A DNA stretch of 64,000 nucleotides from Brevundimonas pishanensis (GCF_022750635.1 NZ_JAJKBG010000005.1:124001-188000); one strand, 5' to 3'. Numbered from the stretch's first letter, positions 37,808-46,949 are shown. The notes: generated by a model not told the origin, from the sequence alone. Program-made: numbers and translations.

Positions 37808-37879
37808 ACGAAAAAGGCCACCCGTGGCGGGTGGCCTTTGAAGTGTTAGACGGCGGTGCCGCCGACGGTGAGGCCGCCC
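37808..37879 (-). repeat. Genuine tldD 3' end plus terminator (right copy)
   Basis: This is the partner of the 36997-37068 repeat. It includes the last codons of tldD, its stop codon at 37846-37848 and the downstream hairpin. Confidence 0.88.
37812..37840 (-). terminator. Terminator of tldD
   Basis: AAAGGCCACCCG and CGGGTGGCCTTT pair perfectly around a three-base loop, followed on the minus strand by a run of T. It stands six bases after the tldD stop and 37 bases before the next gene, so that gene needs its own promoter or read-through. Confidence 0.9.
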
Positions 37880-39285
37880 ATTTTGAGGCTGGGTTGGCCG
37901 ATGCCGACGGGGACGCCTTGTCCGGCCTTGCCGCAGGTGCCGACGCCGGGGTCGAAGGCGAAGTCGTCGCCGATCATCTCGATCTTGGTAAGCGCCGTGG
38001 CACCGTCACCGATCAGGGTCGCGCCGCGAACCGGCGTGGTGATCTTGCCGTCCTCGATGAGGTAAGCCTCGGTGCACTGGAACACGAATTTGCCGTTTGT
38101 GATGTCGACCTGACCGCCGCCGAAGTTGGCGGCGTAGAGGCCGCGCTTGGTCGAGGCGATCATGTCCTCGAACTTGTCATTGCCGCCTTCCATGAAGGTG
38201 TTGGTCATGCGTGGCATCGGCTGGTGGGCGAAAGACTGGCGACGGCCATTGCCCGTGGCGCGGGCGTTCAGTTGGCGGGCCGACAGGCGGTCGTGCATCA
38301 GGCCGACCATGATGCCGTCCTCGATAAGAACGGTGCGCGAGGTCGGCGTGCCTTCGTCGTCGAACGACAGCGAGCCGCGACGGTCGGCAATCGAGCCGTC
38401 ATCGACGACCGTGACGCCGGGGGCGGCGACGCGCTTGCCCATCATTCCGGTGAACACCGACGAACCCTTGCGGTGGAAGTCGCCCTCGAAGCCGTGACCG
38501 ATGGCTTCGTGCAGCAGCACGCCCGGCCAGCCGGCGCCCAGAACGACGTCCATCTCGCCTGCGGGGCAGTCGATGGCTTCGAGGTTGATCATGGCCTGAC
38601 GCAGAGCCTTGTCGACCTGACCCTGCCAGCTTTCCGGCTTGATCCATTCCTCGAAGGCGGCGCGGCCGCCGGCACCGGAGGATGCGGTTTCCCGCTTGCC
38701 GTTCTTCTCGACCGTCACCGAGACGTTCAGGCGTACCAGCGGGCGGATGTCGCTGAGGATCTGGCCGTCGCCGCGCAGGATGTCGATGGTGCGGCGCTCG
38801 CCGACGATGGAGGCCGACACCTGAACCACATGCGGGTCGCGGACGCGGGCAAAGGCGTCGATCTCGGCCAGCAGGGCGATCTTGTCCGAGAAGGACGGGG
38901 CTAGCAGCGGATCGACCGGCGCATAGAGGCGCTGATTGGTGGCCAGGGGGGCTTCGGCGGCGGTGCCGGAGTAGCCGCGCTTGGCAAGGGCTGCGCTGTC
39001 GCCTGCGCGCGCGATAGCGGCGGCGGAGATTTCATTGGCGTGGGCGAAGCCTGCGGTCTCGCCTGCGACCACACGCAGGCCGAAGCCTTCGGTGGCGTCG
39101 TAGTTGGCGCTCTTCAGGCGGCCATCGTCGAACAGGAGGGATTCGCTCTCGGTCTTTTCGAGGAACAGTTCGCCGTCGTCGGCACCCTCCAGCGCGGTTT
39201 GCAGGATGGACAGGGCATCGGACGCATCGACACCAGCGGCGTCGAGAATGGGCGAGGGCGAAGAGACAGAAGTGGAAGAGCTCAT
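37846..39285 (-). CDS. tldD: Metalloprotease TldD
   Basis: The 479-residue protein has full TldD length. The zinc motif HEAIGH (His259, Glu260, His264) followed by GFEGDF is intact, as are the C-terminal GGGQVDITNGKFVFQCTEAYL and TCGKAGQGVPVGIGQPSLKMGG regions. TldD with TldE/PmbA forms a heterodimeric protease that degrades unfolded peptides, and in some bacteria matures microcin B17 and CcdA. No tldE is in this window. Its 3' end is duplicated 0.8 kb downstream. Confidence 0.96.
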   Translation of the reverse strand: MSSSTSVSSPSPILDAAGVDASDALSILQTALEGADDGELFLEKTESESLLFDDGRLKSANYDATEGFGLRVVAGETAGFAHANEISAAAIARAGDSAALAKRGYSGTAAEAPLATNQRLYAPVDPLLAPSFSDKIALLAEIDAFARVRDPHVVQVSASIVGERRTIDILRGDGQILSDIRPLVRLNVSVTVEKNGKRETASSGAGGRAAFEEWIKPESWQGQVDKALRQAMINLEAIDCPAGEMDVVLGAGWPGVLLHEAIGHGFEGDFHRKGSSVFTGMMGKRVAAPGVTVVDDGSIADRRGSLSFDDEGTPTSRTVLIEDGIMVGLMHDRLSARQLNARATGNGRRQSFAHQPMPRMTNTFMEGGNDKFEDMIASTKRGLYAANFGGGQVDITNGKFVFQCTEAYLIEDGKITTPVRGATLIGDGATALTKIEMIGDDFAFDPGVGTCGKAGQGVPVGIGQPSLKMGGLTVGGTAV

Positions 39286-39324
39286 AGTCGCTAGATAGGC
39301 GCGGGCGCGGGCGGGCGCAAAGAA

Positions 39325-39353
39325 AAAGCCCCCGCCTGACGAGCGAGGGCTTT
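39325..39353 (-). terminator. Terminator of the PadR-DUF1700 operon
   Basis: On the minus strand AAAGCCCTCGC and GCGGGGGCTTT pair with one weak pair around a seven-base loop, then TTCTTT. Confidence 0.85.
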
Positions 39354-39408
39354 GCGAAGTGGACGCTGCGAGGCGGGGGAGAGAAGGTGCAGCGCCCTTT
39401 GGTTGAGC

Positions 39409-40188
39409 TTAGTCCTGATCGACCGTCGCTTCTTGCGACAGTTCCTGACGCAGTTCGGCCGGTCGGCGGCTGAAGCTGATCGAGCTGTTGCCGGTAGCGA
39501 CCACGTCAACCTTGCCATTGGCCGAGGTTTCGACGTCGGCGTTGCCGCTGGTGCGAATGGTGGCGTTTTCCGTCAGCAGTTCGTCCAGTTCGGCCGAGGC
39601 ATGTCCCGAGGCGTCGACCGTGATCGACTGGGTGCGTCCGATGACTTCGGCGTCCGCGCTGCCCGTCAGGGCCAGCTTCAGGTCAGGCTGGTTGTAGTCA
39701 CGCACCAGAAGGTTGGTGTGACCAAACAGCTCGAACGACTTCACCGAAGGCGCGCGGATCGTGATGGTCAGGCGTTCGCGCTCATTCCAGCCGCGGATGC
39801 CCGAGGCGTCCCACGTCACATAGCTGCGATCGGAGCCGCGACGGTCCGGGGTGTCGAGGCGCAGGCGACCGTCGGACAGGGTGACCTTTTCGGCCAGTTC
39901 CTTTTGACCCTCGATGGTGATGCCCGAGGCGCTGGCGTCCTGAATGAAGACGACCTTGCCGGGGATGTCGATGGCGAGGCTATCGCCGCCCGCCCACTCT
40001 ATGGTGCGGGTGATCGGGGCGGGCAGTTGCTCGCGGACGACGCGGACGCCGTCGTTTTCATTGTCGTCAAACACCCAGGTCCAGCTGTGCTTAGCCAGAT
40101 CGGAGCCGCCGACGGCTGCTGCGCCGCCGATGCCGACAATAGCCAGGGCCAGACCCGAGGCCCCGATGATGAACAGATTGCGGATCAT
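39409..40188 (-). CDS. Membrane-anchored GIN/DUF2807-like beta-helix protein
   Basis: The 259-residue protein has an N-terminal membrane anchor or signal (LFIIGASGLALAIVGIGGAA). After about residue 70 it is a repetitive beta structure (RLTITIRAPSVKSFELFGHT, LTGSADAEVIG, TIRTSGNADVETSANGKVDV), as in putative autotransporter-adhesin head GIN domains (DUF2807/DUF4097). The domain is thought to act outside the membrane. It is the last gene of a PadR-DUF1700 operon, the usual setting for such proteins, which often relate to envelope stress. Confidence 0.75.
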   Translation of the reverse strand: MIRNLFIIGASGLALAIVGIGGAAAVGGSDLAKHSWTWVFDDNENDGVRVVREQLPAPITRTIEWAGGDSLAIDIPGKVVFIQDASASGITIEGQKELAEKVTLSDGRLRLDTPDRRGSDRSYVTWDASGIRGWNERERLTITIRAPSVKSFELFGHTNLLVRDYNQPDLKLALTGSADAEVIGRTQSITVDASGHASAELDELLTENATIRTSGNADVETSANGKVDVVATGNSSISFSRRPAELRQELSQEATVDQD

Positions 40189-40219
40189 GTCAGTGTCCTA
40201 TTCCTGTAAGGGGCGCAGA

Positions 40220-40789
40220 TCAGGCGTTAGCCGGTTCGAGGGCGGGTTTGGCGACGCGGTAGTGCAGGCGGGCGTACCAGATGGTCGCGTCGATCAGCCA
40301 TTTGATCAGGATGGCCATGGCGGCGATCATGAAGACGCCCAGACCCATCAGGCCGATACCCAGAAGGAAGGCGGCGAGGATGCCGCCCGGCAGTCCGGCG
40401 AACGGACCGACGACCATCACACCGCCACCGGCGATGAAGATGCCGACACCGGCGACGAGGAAGGCGAGAACCGTACCGAACACCGGCAGAACCAGCGGCA
40501 GCAGGATCAGGATGTCGATGGCACCCAGACCCAGAATACCCAGAACGGCACCCAGGGCGTTGGAGGCGGTCGGCTGCTGGGCCCAGGCCTGCGCACCGGC
40601 TTCGGCCTTCAGTTCGCGGGCCAGACGGTCCGGATCGCCAAGGGCGGCAGAGACATCGGCTTCGGAGCGGCCAGCAGCGACGGCGTCGTCGAAGTGGGCT
40701 TCATAGTCGGCCACGATGTCGTCGGCAGCGGACTTGGTCAGACCCACCAGACCGCGACGGAGACGGGCGAGGAACTCGTTGCGGTTCAT
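40220..40789 (-). CDS. DUF1700 membrane protein with HAAS domain
   Basis: The 189-residue protein begins with a HAAS-type helical domain (NRNEFLARLRRGLVGLT, DDIVADYEAHFDDAVAAG, ALGDPDRLARELKAE) and continues with about four membrane helices (residues 75-175). DUF1700 proteins are generally encoded with a PadR regulator and are proposed to sense the membrane and signal through the HAAS domain. Its ATG shares one base with the padR-type stop codon (TAATG), so translation is coupled. Confidence 0.9.
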   Translation of the reverse strand: MNRNEFLARLRRGLVGLTKSAADDIVADYEAHFDDAVAAGRSEADVSAALGDPDRLARELKAEAGAQAWAQQPTASNALGAVLGILGLGAIDILILLPLVLPVFGTVLAFLVAGVGIFIAGGGVMVVGPFAGLPGGILAAFLLGIGLMGLGVFMIAAMAILIKWLIDATIWYARLHYRVAKPALEPANA

Positions 40790-41193
40790 TATTCAGCTCC
40801 CTTGTCGGATACAGCGGCCGTGAGGGCCGGTACGGGCTTTGGTGCGCCCGCGTTGATGGTGTCCGCCGAGGTGGCGGCGCTCAGAAGGTCGCCGACGGCG
40901 TTGGCGAAGGCCTTCCACTCGGTGCTCTGGGCGGCGAGGGCTTCGTGACCCTTGGCGGTCAGACGGTAATATTTGCGCGAGGGACCGCTGGACGATTCGA
41001 CCAGATAGGTTTCGACCTGTCCGTCCGTCTGCATGCGGCGCATCAGCGGGTAGATCGTGCCTTCACCCATTCCGATTGCATCCGACAGGCGAGAAGCGAT
41101 CTCATAGGCGTAGCTGTCGCTACGGGCGAGCAGGGCAAGGACGCACAGTCCAAGGACCCCTTTCTTCAGTTGGATATCGATTGTTTCGGGCAT
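40789..41193 (-). CDS. PadR family transcriptional regulator
   Basis: The ATG at 41193, with GAGGGAA seven bases upstream, gives 134 residues. The winged helix is typical of PadR: LKKGVLGLCVLALLA, DSYAYEIASRLSDAIG, EGTIYPLMRRMQTDGQVE and the wing SSSGPSRKYYRLTAKG. A C-terminal helix should mediate dimerisation. It is first in an operon with DUF1700 and GIN-like genes. Two palindromes between 41227 and 41255 probably allow autorepression. Confidence 0.93.
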   Translation of the reverse strand: MPETIDIQLKKGVLGLCVLALLARSDSYAYEIASRLSDAIGMGEGTIYPLMRRMQTDGQVETYLVESSSGPSRKYYRLTAKGHEALAAQSTEWKAFANAVGDLLSAATSADTINAGAPKPVPALTAAVSDKGAE

Positions 41194-41226
41194 TTCGTTC
41201 CCTCGGTTGATGTCCAATGGTTATGA

Positions 41227-41255
41227 CAAGGTATCTTGTGACGCAAGGTACCTTT
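41227..41255 (-). promoter_or_regulatory. Tandem palindromes, probable PadR operators
   Basis: CAAGGTATCTTG at 41227-41238 and CAAGGTACCTTT at 41244-41255 are two related dyads with centres 17 bp apart. On the minus strand a TTGAAA (41253-41258) and GATACC, 17 bases apart, could be -35 and -10 boxes overlapping both dyads. This fits repression by the PadR protein encoded 34 bases downstream; binding itself is inferred. Confidence 0.55.
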
Positions 41256-41427
41256 CAAAACATGAACACCTTTTAATGAGCGGCTTTCTAACAACCTTGT
41301 GCTGCGGAATGTGTCAGACACCTTGCCCGACGCCATTTTGTCCGATAACGACCGCCCAAACGCTGCGGTTCGAACGGGCCTCAGCGCGTTTGCGATTGCT
41401 TCGCAGGCGTCTGCGGCAGAACGGTTT

Positions 41428-42390
41428 ATGAGGACTTCTCGAATGGGGATGGGCACGCGAGCTATAGCGCGGTTGGGGGCGGGTATCGCCACGGCTGCGC
41501 TTGGCGCATTCGTTGCTGCGCCGACATGGGCGCAAGAACTTGTGGGGCAGCCGACCCCGGGTGCAATCGGTCTTCAGCCGGCGGCATCGCCGCTGAAGCA
41601 CCAGGTGCACGACTTCCACCAGTATGTGTTGCTGCCGATGTGCATCGGCATCAGCGTTCTGGTGCTGGCACTGCTGCTGTGGATTTGCGTGCGCTATAAC
41701 AAGCGCGCCAACCCCACTCCGGCAAAATGGGCACACAACACGGTCATCGAAGTGATCTGGACGGTTGTGCCGATCCTGATCCTGATGGTCATCGCGCTGT
41801 TCTCGTTCCGCCTGCTGTTCGCCTATGAGAACATGCCGGAGCCGGACGTCCGCGTGAAGGTCACCGGCAACCAGTGGAACTGGGCCTACGAGTATCCGGA
41901 CCACAAGGTTCCGGAATACATCTCGAACATGCTGCCGGAAGACAAAGCCGGTAAGCAGCTTTACCGTCTGGCCGCTGACCAGCCGATGGTTGTGCCGGTT
42001 GGCGCAACGGTCGAACTGCTGATCACCGCTGCTGACGTGATCCACGCTGTGGCTGTTCCGGCCTTTGGCGTGAAGATCGACGCCATTCCGGGCAAGACCA
42101 ACCACACCTGGTTCAAGGCCGAGAAGGTCGGCACCTATTACGGCCAATGCTCGGAACTGTGCGGTGTCGACCACGCCTTCATGCCGATCCAGGTCAATGT
42201 TGTGACCCAGGAAGAGTTCGAAGCTTGGGTCGCCTCGAAGGGCGGTTCCATGCCGGGTACCGAAGTTGCTGCTCCGGTTGCAGCTCCGGCCCCTGCTGCT
42301 CCGGCCGCTGATGCTGCTGCGGCAGCCCCGACCCCAGCCCAGACCGAAGCGGCTGCAGCACCTGCTGCTGCCGCACCGGCTGCCCAATAA
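41428..42390 (+). CDS. ctaC: Cytochrome c oxidase subunit II
   Basis: The ATG at 41428 starts a signal peptide ([19 protein letters not shown]) and gives 320 residues; the open frame reaches further upstream without family likeness. Two membrane helices follow, then the periplasmic cupredoxin domain. CuA ligands are intact: the His of [14 protein letters not shown] and the [12 protein letters not shown] loop. The subunit accepts electrons from cytochrome c. After about residue 275 there is an unusual low-complexity Ala/Pro tail of some 45 residues. First gene of the oxidase locus. Confidence 0.97.
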   Translation: MRTSRMGMGTRAIARLGAGIATAALGAFVAAPTWAQELVGQPTPGAIGLQPAASPLKHQVHDFHQYVLLPMCIGISVLVLALLLWICVRYNKRANPTPAKWAHNTVIEVIWTVVPILILMVIALFSFRLLFAYENMPEPDVRVKVTGNQWNWAYEYPDHKVPEYISNMLPEDKAGKQLYRLAADQPMVVPVGATVELLITAADVIHAVAVPAFGVKIDAIPGKTNHTWFKAEKVGTYYGQCSELCGVDHAFMPIQVNVVTQEEFEAWVASKGGSMPGTEVAAPVAAPAPAAPAADAAAAAPTPAQTEAAAAPAAAAPAAQ

Positions 42391-42413
42391 AGATTTGCGA
42401 GAGCACACTCATC

Positions 42414-44057
42414 ATGGCTAGCGCTAGCGCAACAGACAATCACATGCCGGGGTTCTTCACCCGCTGGTTCTTCTCGACGAACCACAAAGACATCGGCGTC
42501 CTCTATCTCATCTTCGCCATCTTCACCGGTCTGGTGGGTGGTGCCCTGTCGGGCCTGATCCGTTGGGAACTGGCCGAGCCGGGTATCCAGCTGTTCCGTG
42601 AAGGCGGCATCGTCCAGCAACTGGGCATCGTCGAAGCGTCCAAACACGGCTTTAACGTCACGGTCACGGCCCACGCCCTGATCATGGTGTTCTTCGTGGT
42701 CATGCCTGCGACCATGGGCGGTTTCGCCAACTACTTCACGCCGATCATGATCGGTGCGCCGGATATGGCCTTCCCGCGTCTGAATAACATCTCGTTCTGG
42801 ATGCTGGTTGCCGCCTTCATCATGCTGTCGATGTCGCTGTTCGTGGACGGTGGTCCGGGCCGCGGCTTCGGTGGTGGCTGGACGGCTTATCCGCCGCTGT
42901 CGACCATGGGCCACACCGGTCCGTCGTTCGACATGGCCATCTTTGCCCTGCACATCGCCGGTATCTCGTCGATCCTCGGCTCGATCAACTTCATCACCAC
43001 CATCTTCAACATGCGCGCACCGGGTATGACCCTGCACCGCATGCCGCTGTTTGCGTGGGGCGTTCTGATCACCGCTTTCCTGCTGCTGCTGTCGCTGCCG
43101 GTTCTGGCTGGTGCCATCACCATGCTGCTGACCGACCGTAACTTCGGCACGTCGTTCTTCGATCCGGCCGGCGGCGGTGACCCGGTCATGTACCAGCATC
43201 TGTTCTGGTTCTTCGGTCACCCGGAAGTGTACATCATGATCCTGCCGGGCTTCGGCATGATCTCGCACATCGTCTCGACCTTCTCGAAGAAGCCGATCTT
43301 CGGCTACCTCGCGATGGCTTACGCCATGGTCGCCATCGGCTTCATCGGCTTCATCGTGTGGGCTCACCACATGTACACGGTCGGTATGTCGATCGAGCTG
43401 CGCACCTACTTCGTAGCTGCGACGATGATCATCGCGGTTCCGACCGGCGTTAAGATCTTCTCGTGGATCGCCACCATGTGGGGCGGCTCGCTGACCTTCA
43501 AGACCCCGATGCTTTGGGCTATCGGCTTCATCTTCCTGTTCACCGTCGGTGGTGTGACCGGTGTGGTGCTGTCGAACGCCGGCATGGACTACTCGCTGCA
43601 CGACACCTACTACGTCGTCGCCCACTTCCACTATGTGCTGTCGCTGGGTGCCGTCTTCTCGATCTTCGCCGGTTTCTACTACTGGTTCGAGAAGATGTTC
43701 GGCGTGAAGTACAACGAGTTCCTGGGACAGCTGCACTTCTGGGTCATGTTCGTTGGCGTTAACGTCATCTTCTTCCCGCAGCACTTCCTGGGTCTGCAAG
43801 GCATGCCGCGTCGTTACATCGACTATCCGGAAGCCTACACCCTGTGGAACCAGGTCTCGTCCTACGGCTATCTGATCACCATCGTCGGTGTCGGCATCTT
43901 CCTGATCATGCTTCTGGAAGCCGCCATCCGTCGTCGTCCGGGTGAAGCCAACCCGTGGGGCGAGGGTGCCACCACGCTGGAATGGACCCTGTCCTCGCCG
44001 CCTCCGCACCACCAGTTCAACGAACTGCCGGTGGTGAAGGCGGACGACCACCACTAA
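42414..44057 (+). CDS. ctaD: Cytochrome c oxidase subunit I
   Basis: The 547-residue protein has twelve membrane helices and the haem-copper centre residues: the haem a His in [16 protein letters not shown], the CuB His-Tyr pair in [16 protein letters not shown], the WAHHMYTVG His pair, and the HFHYVLS haem ligands. NHKDIG near the start and the proton-channel residues (NYFTP, D-channel) mark an aa3-type family A enzyme. It reduces oxygen to water and pumps protons across the inner membrane. Confidence 0.98.
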   Translation: MASASATDNHMPGFFTRWFFSTNHKDIGVLYLIFAIFTGLVGGALSGLIRWELAEPGIQLFREGGIVQQLGIVEASKHGFNVTVTAHALIMVFFVVMPATMGGFANYFTPIMIGAPDMAFPRLNNISFWMLVAAFIMLSMSLFVDGGPGRGFGGGWTAYPPLSTMGHTGPSFDMAIFALHIAGISSILGSINFITTIFNMRAPGMTLHRMPLFAWGVLITAFLLLLSLPVLAGAITMLLTDRNFGTSFFDPAGGGDPVMYQHLFWFFGHPEVYIMILPGFGMISHIVSTFSKKPIFGYLAMAYAMVAIGFIGFIVWAHHMYTVGMSIELRTYFVAATMIIAVPTGVKIFSWIATMWGGSLTFKTPMLWAIGFIFLFTVGGVTGVVLSNAGMDYSLHDTYYVVAHFHYVLSLGAVFSIFAGFYYWFEKMFGVKYNEFLGQLHFWVMFVGVNVIFFPQHFLGLQGMPRRYIDYPEAYTLWNQVSSYGYLITIVGVGIFLIMLLEAAIRRRPGEANPWGEGATTLEWTLSSPPPHHQFNELPVVKADDHH

Positions 44058-44083
44058 TCCCTCTCCCGGGATAACAAATGGAG

Positions 44084-44116
44084 AGGCCGCCCTTTCGAGA
44101 ACCGGAAGGGCGGCCT
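44084..44116 (+). terminator. Stem-loop between ctaD and ctaB
   Basis: AGGCCGCCCTT and AAGGGCGGCCT pair perfectly around an 11-base loop, 26 bases after the ctaD stop. The following sequence is only weakly T-rich (TTCGCCTT). It may be a partial terminator or an RNA-processing hairpin that lowers ctaB expression relative to the subunit genes. Confidence 0.65.
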
Positions 44117-44125
44117 TCGCCTTAT

Positions 44126-45094
44126 ATGAGTATGACCCAGCACCAAGCCCCCCTCATTTCGACCGCCCAGCCGGAAGACTTCTTCCAGCTTCTGAAGCCG
44201 CGCGTCATGTCGCTGGTCGTGTTTACGGCTGTCACCGGTCTGATCGCGGCGCAGGGCCATCTGGCTTTGCTGAACGCTGTCGTGGCGGTGATCTGCATCG
44301 CCGTGGGGGCAGGGGCTGCAGGGGCGCTGAATATGGCGCTGGAGGGCGAGACAGACGCCCTGATGCGTCGCACGCGTGGCCGCCCCGTCGCGGCAGGCCG
44401 CGTGCGCAAGAACGACGCCATGGCCTTCGGCGTCATCCTGTCGATTTTTTCGGTCATGCTGCTGGGCATGACCACCAACTGGATCGCCGGTGGCCTGTTG
44501 GCCCTGACGATCGTCTACTACGCCGTCTTCTATACGCTGATGCTCAAGCGTCGCACGCCCCAGAACATCGTCATCGGCGGTGCCGCCGGGGCCTTCCCGC
44601 CGGTGATCGGCTGGGCGGCGGCGACGGGTGATGCACCGTGGCAGGCGTGGTTGCTGTTCCTGATTATCTTCCTGTGGACCCCGCCGCATTCATGGGCGCT
44701 GGCGCTGTATTCGGCCGGTGACTATGCCAAGGCCGGTATCCCGATGATGCCGGTGGCACGCGGTGCCAAGTCCACCCGTCTGCAGATCCTGATCTATACC
44801 CTGGTCTTCGTGCCCGTAGCGATTGCCCCGACCTTTGTGGGTCTCGGAGGCGTGATCTATGGCGTCGTGTCGATCACGGGCGGTCTTTTCTTCCTTTATC
44901 TGGCGCTGCGTCTGTGGCGCTCGCGCGCAGGCGATCAGCCCGACAAGGCCGAGGCCGTGGGGCGAGAAGCCGCATTGTACGACGTGCGCGCCGAGGCCAA
45001 GCCTGCCCGCAACCTGTTTGCCTTTTCCATCCTGTATTTGATGGCGCTGTTCTCGGCCCTTCTGGTCGAGCAACTGCCGCTCATCGGAGCCTGA
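44126..45094 (+). CDS. ctaB: Protohaem IX farnesyltransferase (haem O synthase)
   Basis: The start must lie after the stem-loop, so the ATG at 44126 (or 44132) is chosen, giving about 322 residues. The UbiA-type motif NMALEGETDALMRRTRGRP holds the Mg-diphosphate Asp residues, and about nine membrane helices are visible (LKPRVMSLVVFTAVTG, IVIGGAAGAFPPVIGW). It adds the farnesyl tail to haem B to make haem O for the oxidase. Part of the ctaCDB-G-E locus. Confidence 0.97.
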   Translation: MSMTQHQAPLISTAQPEDFFQLLKPRVMSLVVFTAVTGLIAAQGHLALLNAVVAVICIAVGAGAAGALNMALEGETDALMRRTRGRPVAAGRVRKNDAMAFGVILSIFSVMLLGMTTNWIAGGLLALTIVYYAVFYTLMLKRRTPQNIVIGGAAGAFPPVIGWAAATGDAPWQAWLLFLIIFLWTPPHSWALALYSAGDYAKAGIPMMPVARGAKSTRLQILIYTLVFVPVAIAPTFVGLGGVIYGVVSITGGLFFLYLALRLWRSRAGDQPDKAEAVGREAALYDVRAEAKPARNLFAFSILYLMALFSALLVEQLPLIGA

Positions 45095-45099
45095 GTGCG

Positions 45100-45366
45100 A
45101 TGACCCAGAACGATTCTACGCCGCAGTTCATCAAGCTGACCGACGAACAGGTGCGCGCCCGCAAGCGCCGCAACATTGCCATCGCCTGCGGCCTGCTGCT
45201 GTTCATCGCCACGGTCTATTCGATCACCGTGTCGCGGATGCATGCCAACAACGAGGCCCGCAAGGCGGCCGAGGCTGCCGAGAATGCAGCGGTGGGCGCA
45301 GTGCCTTCCAGGGCACCGGCTGTTGAAGCCCCAGCCGTCGAGGTCACCCCGGCGGAGCGTCCGTAA
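45100..45366 (+). CDS. Small single-pass membrane protein of the oxidase locus (CoxF-like)
   Basis: An 88-residue protein starting at the ATG at 45100: a short cytoplasmic part with KLTDEQVRARKRRN, one membrane helix (IAIACGLLLFIATVYSITV) and an Ala/Pro/Val-rich periplasmic tail. Alphaproteobacterial oxidase loci often carry such a gene between ctaB and ctaG, sometimes called coxF; its role in assembly is not established. Its stop codon overlaps the ctaG start (TAATG). Confidence 0.75.
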   Translation: MTQNDSTPQFIKLTDEQVRARKRRNIAIACGLLLFIATVYSITVSRMHANNEARKAAEAAENAAVGAVPSRAPAVEAPAVEVTPAERP

Positions 45367-45926
45367 TGTCGGGTGACGTGAACGCTAAAAAGGCGGCCCG
45401 CAAGAACTGGATCGCCATCGCCTGTGTATTCGGTGTGATGGCGATGACGGGCGCAGCGTTTGCCGCTGTACCGCTGTACCGTCTGTTCTGTCAGGTGACC
45501 GGCTTTGGCGGCACAGTGTCACAAGCGGTCGAAGCGCCCAAGGAGGTGCTGGACCAGATGGTGACGATCCACTTCGACACCAACGTCCGCAACCTGCCGA
45601 TGACCTTTGTGCCCGAGCAGACCACCCAGCGCGTGCGTATCGGCGAGACGGGCATGGCCTATTTCAAGGTCAAGAACACTTCGAACGAACCTATCCACGC
45701 TACGGCTGCTTACAACGTCGTGCCTGACAAGGCCGGTCCGTACTTCCAAAAGCTGCAGTGCTTCTGTTTCGAAGGGCAGGAGATTGCCCCCGGAGCCGAG
45801 GTTGTGTTCCCTGTCCAGTACTTCGTGGCGCCCGAGATGGCGACCGACCGTGAAGGCCGCGGGATCAAGGAAATCACGCTTAGCTACACGTTTTACCCAA
45901 CCAAAGGTTTCGATCCTGCGGTTTAA
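45366..45926 (+). CDS. ctaG: Cytochrome c oxidase assembly protein CtaG (Cox11 type)
   Basis: The 186-residue protein has one N-terminal membrane helix (WIAIACVFGVMAMTGAAFAA), the conserved VPLYRLFCQVTGFGGT stretch and the copper-binding CFCFEGQ motif in an immunoglobulin-like periplasmic domain. It inserts CuB into subunit I. One-base overlap with the preceding gene indicates coupled translation. Confidence 0.97.
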   Translation: MSGDVNAKKAARKNWIAIACVFGVMAMTGAAFAAVPLYRLFCQVTGFGGTVSQAVEAPKEVLDQMVTIHFDTNVRNLPMTFVPEQTTQRVRIGETGMAYFKVKNTSNEPIHATAAYNVVPDKAGPYFQKLQCFCFEGQEIAPGAEVVFPVQYFVAPEMATDREGRGIKEITLSYTFYPTKGFDPAV

Positions 45927-46010
45927 GCCTCAATAGGCATTGGCAAAGCCCGACTGGCAACGCTATAGCCCTGCATAACTCGACTCTTGCCTTAATTCAG
46001 AGACCCTGGA

Positions 46011-46883
46011 ATGGCCCACGCGAAACCACAACACGACTACCACCTGGTTGACCCCAGCCCCTGGCCGCTCGTCACCTCGATGACCGTTGTGGTCATGCTG
46101 ACCGGCGCCGTTATCTGGATGAAGGGCATGTTCGGCCTGCCGGAGGGCACCAAGTGGGTGTTCTTCATCGGTCTGGCCGGTGTTCTGTACTCCATGTTCG
46201 GCTGGTGGCGTGATGTCATCAAAGAAGGCCAGAAAGGTGACCACACGCCGGTCGTCCAACTGGGTCTTCGCTATGGCATGATCATGTTCATCGCATCGGA
46301 AGTCATGCTGTTTGCCAGCATCTTCTGGATGTTCTTCGACATGGCGATCTTCAACGAAGCCCGCACCCTGATCCCTGAATACGGCAACTGGACGGACACG
46401 GCTGCGGCCTGGTCGACCTGGCCGCCGAAGGGTGTCGAGGTCCTGGATCCTTGGAGCCTGCCGCTGCTCAACACCGTGATCCTGCTGCTGTCGGGCACGA
46501 CCGTGACCTGGGCTCACCACGCCATTCTGAAGAACGACCGTCAGGCCGCCAAAATGGGTCTGTGGCTGACCGTTGGTCTGGGTGTCATCTTCTCGGCTGT
46601 TCAGGCCTATGAGTACTACCACATCATCCACGGCCACCTGTTCTTCAACGAAGAAGCCCTGAACTCGAAGCTGTATGGCTCGCTGTTCTTCCTGGCCACC
46701 GGCTTCCACGGCTTCCACGTTCTGGTCGGCACCATCTTCCTGGCGGTCTGCCTGCTGCGTCTGTATCTGGGTCAAATGACCCCGCAGAAGCACTTCGGCT
46801 TCGAAGCTGCCGCCTGGTACTGGCACTTCGTGGACGTGGTCTGGCTGTTCCTGTTCGCCTTCCTGTACGTCGTTTACGGCTGA
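46011..46883 (+). CDS. ctaE: Cytochrome c oxidase subunit III
   Basis: The 290-residue protein shows seven membrane helices with the family hallmarks: HDYHLVDPSPWPL at the N-terminus, IMFIASEVMLFASIFWMFF, the FHGFHVLVGTIFL helix and AAWYWHFVDVVWLFLF at the end. Subunit III stabilises proton uptake of the aa3 oxidase. The 84 bases after ctaG might hold an internal promoter. Confidence 0.98.
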   Translation: MAHAKPQHDYHLVDPSPWPLVTSMTVVVMLTGAVIWMKGMFGLPEGTKWVFFIGLAGVLYSMFGWWRDVIKEGQKGDHTPVVQLGLRYGMIMFIASEVMLFASIFWMFFDMAIFNEARTLIPEYGNWTDTAAAWSTWPPKGVEVLDPWSLPLLNTVILLLSGTTVTWAHHAILKNDRQAAKMGLWLTVGLGVIFSAVQAYEYYHIIHGHLFFNEEALNSKLYGSLFFLATGFHGFHVLVGTIFLAVCLLRLYLGQMTPQKHFGFEAAAWYWHFVDVVWLFLFAFLYVVYG

Positions 46884-46949
46884 TAGGCGGACACCAAGTC
46901 TGATAATCAGGACGGCGCGGAGCTTCGGTTCAGCGCCGTTTTCTTTTGG

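Noticed and set aside
44078..44125. An earlier ATG at 44078 as the ctaB start.
   Set aside because: The stretch it adds lies within the stem-loop and encodes residues without likeness to haem O synthases.
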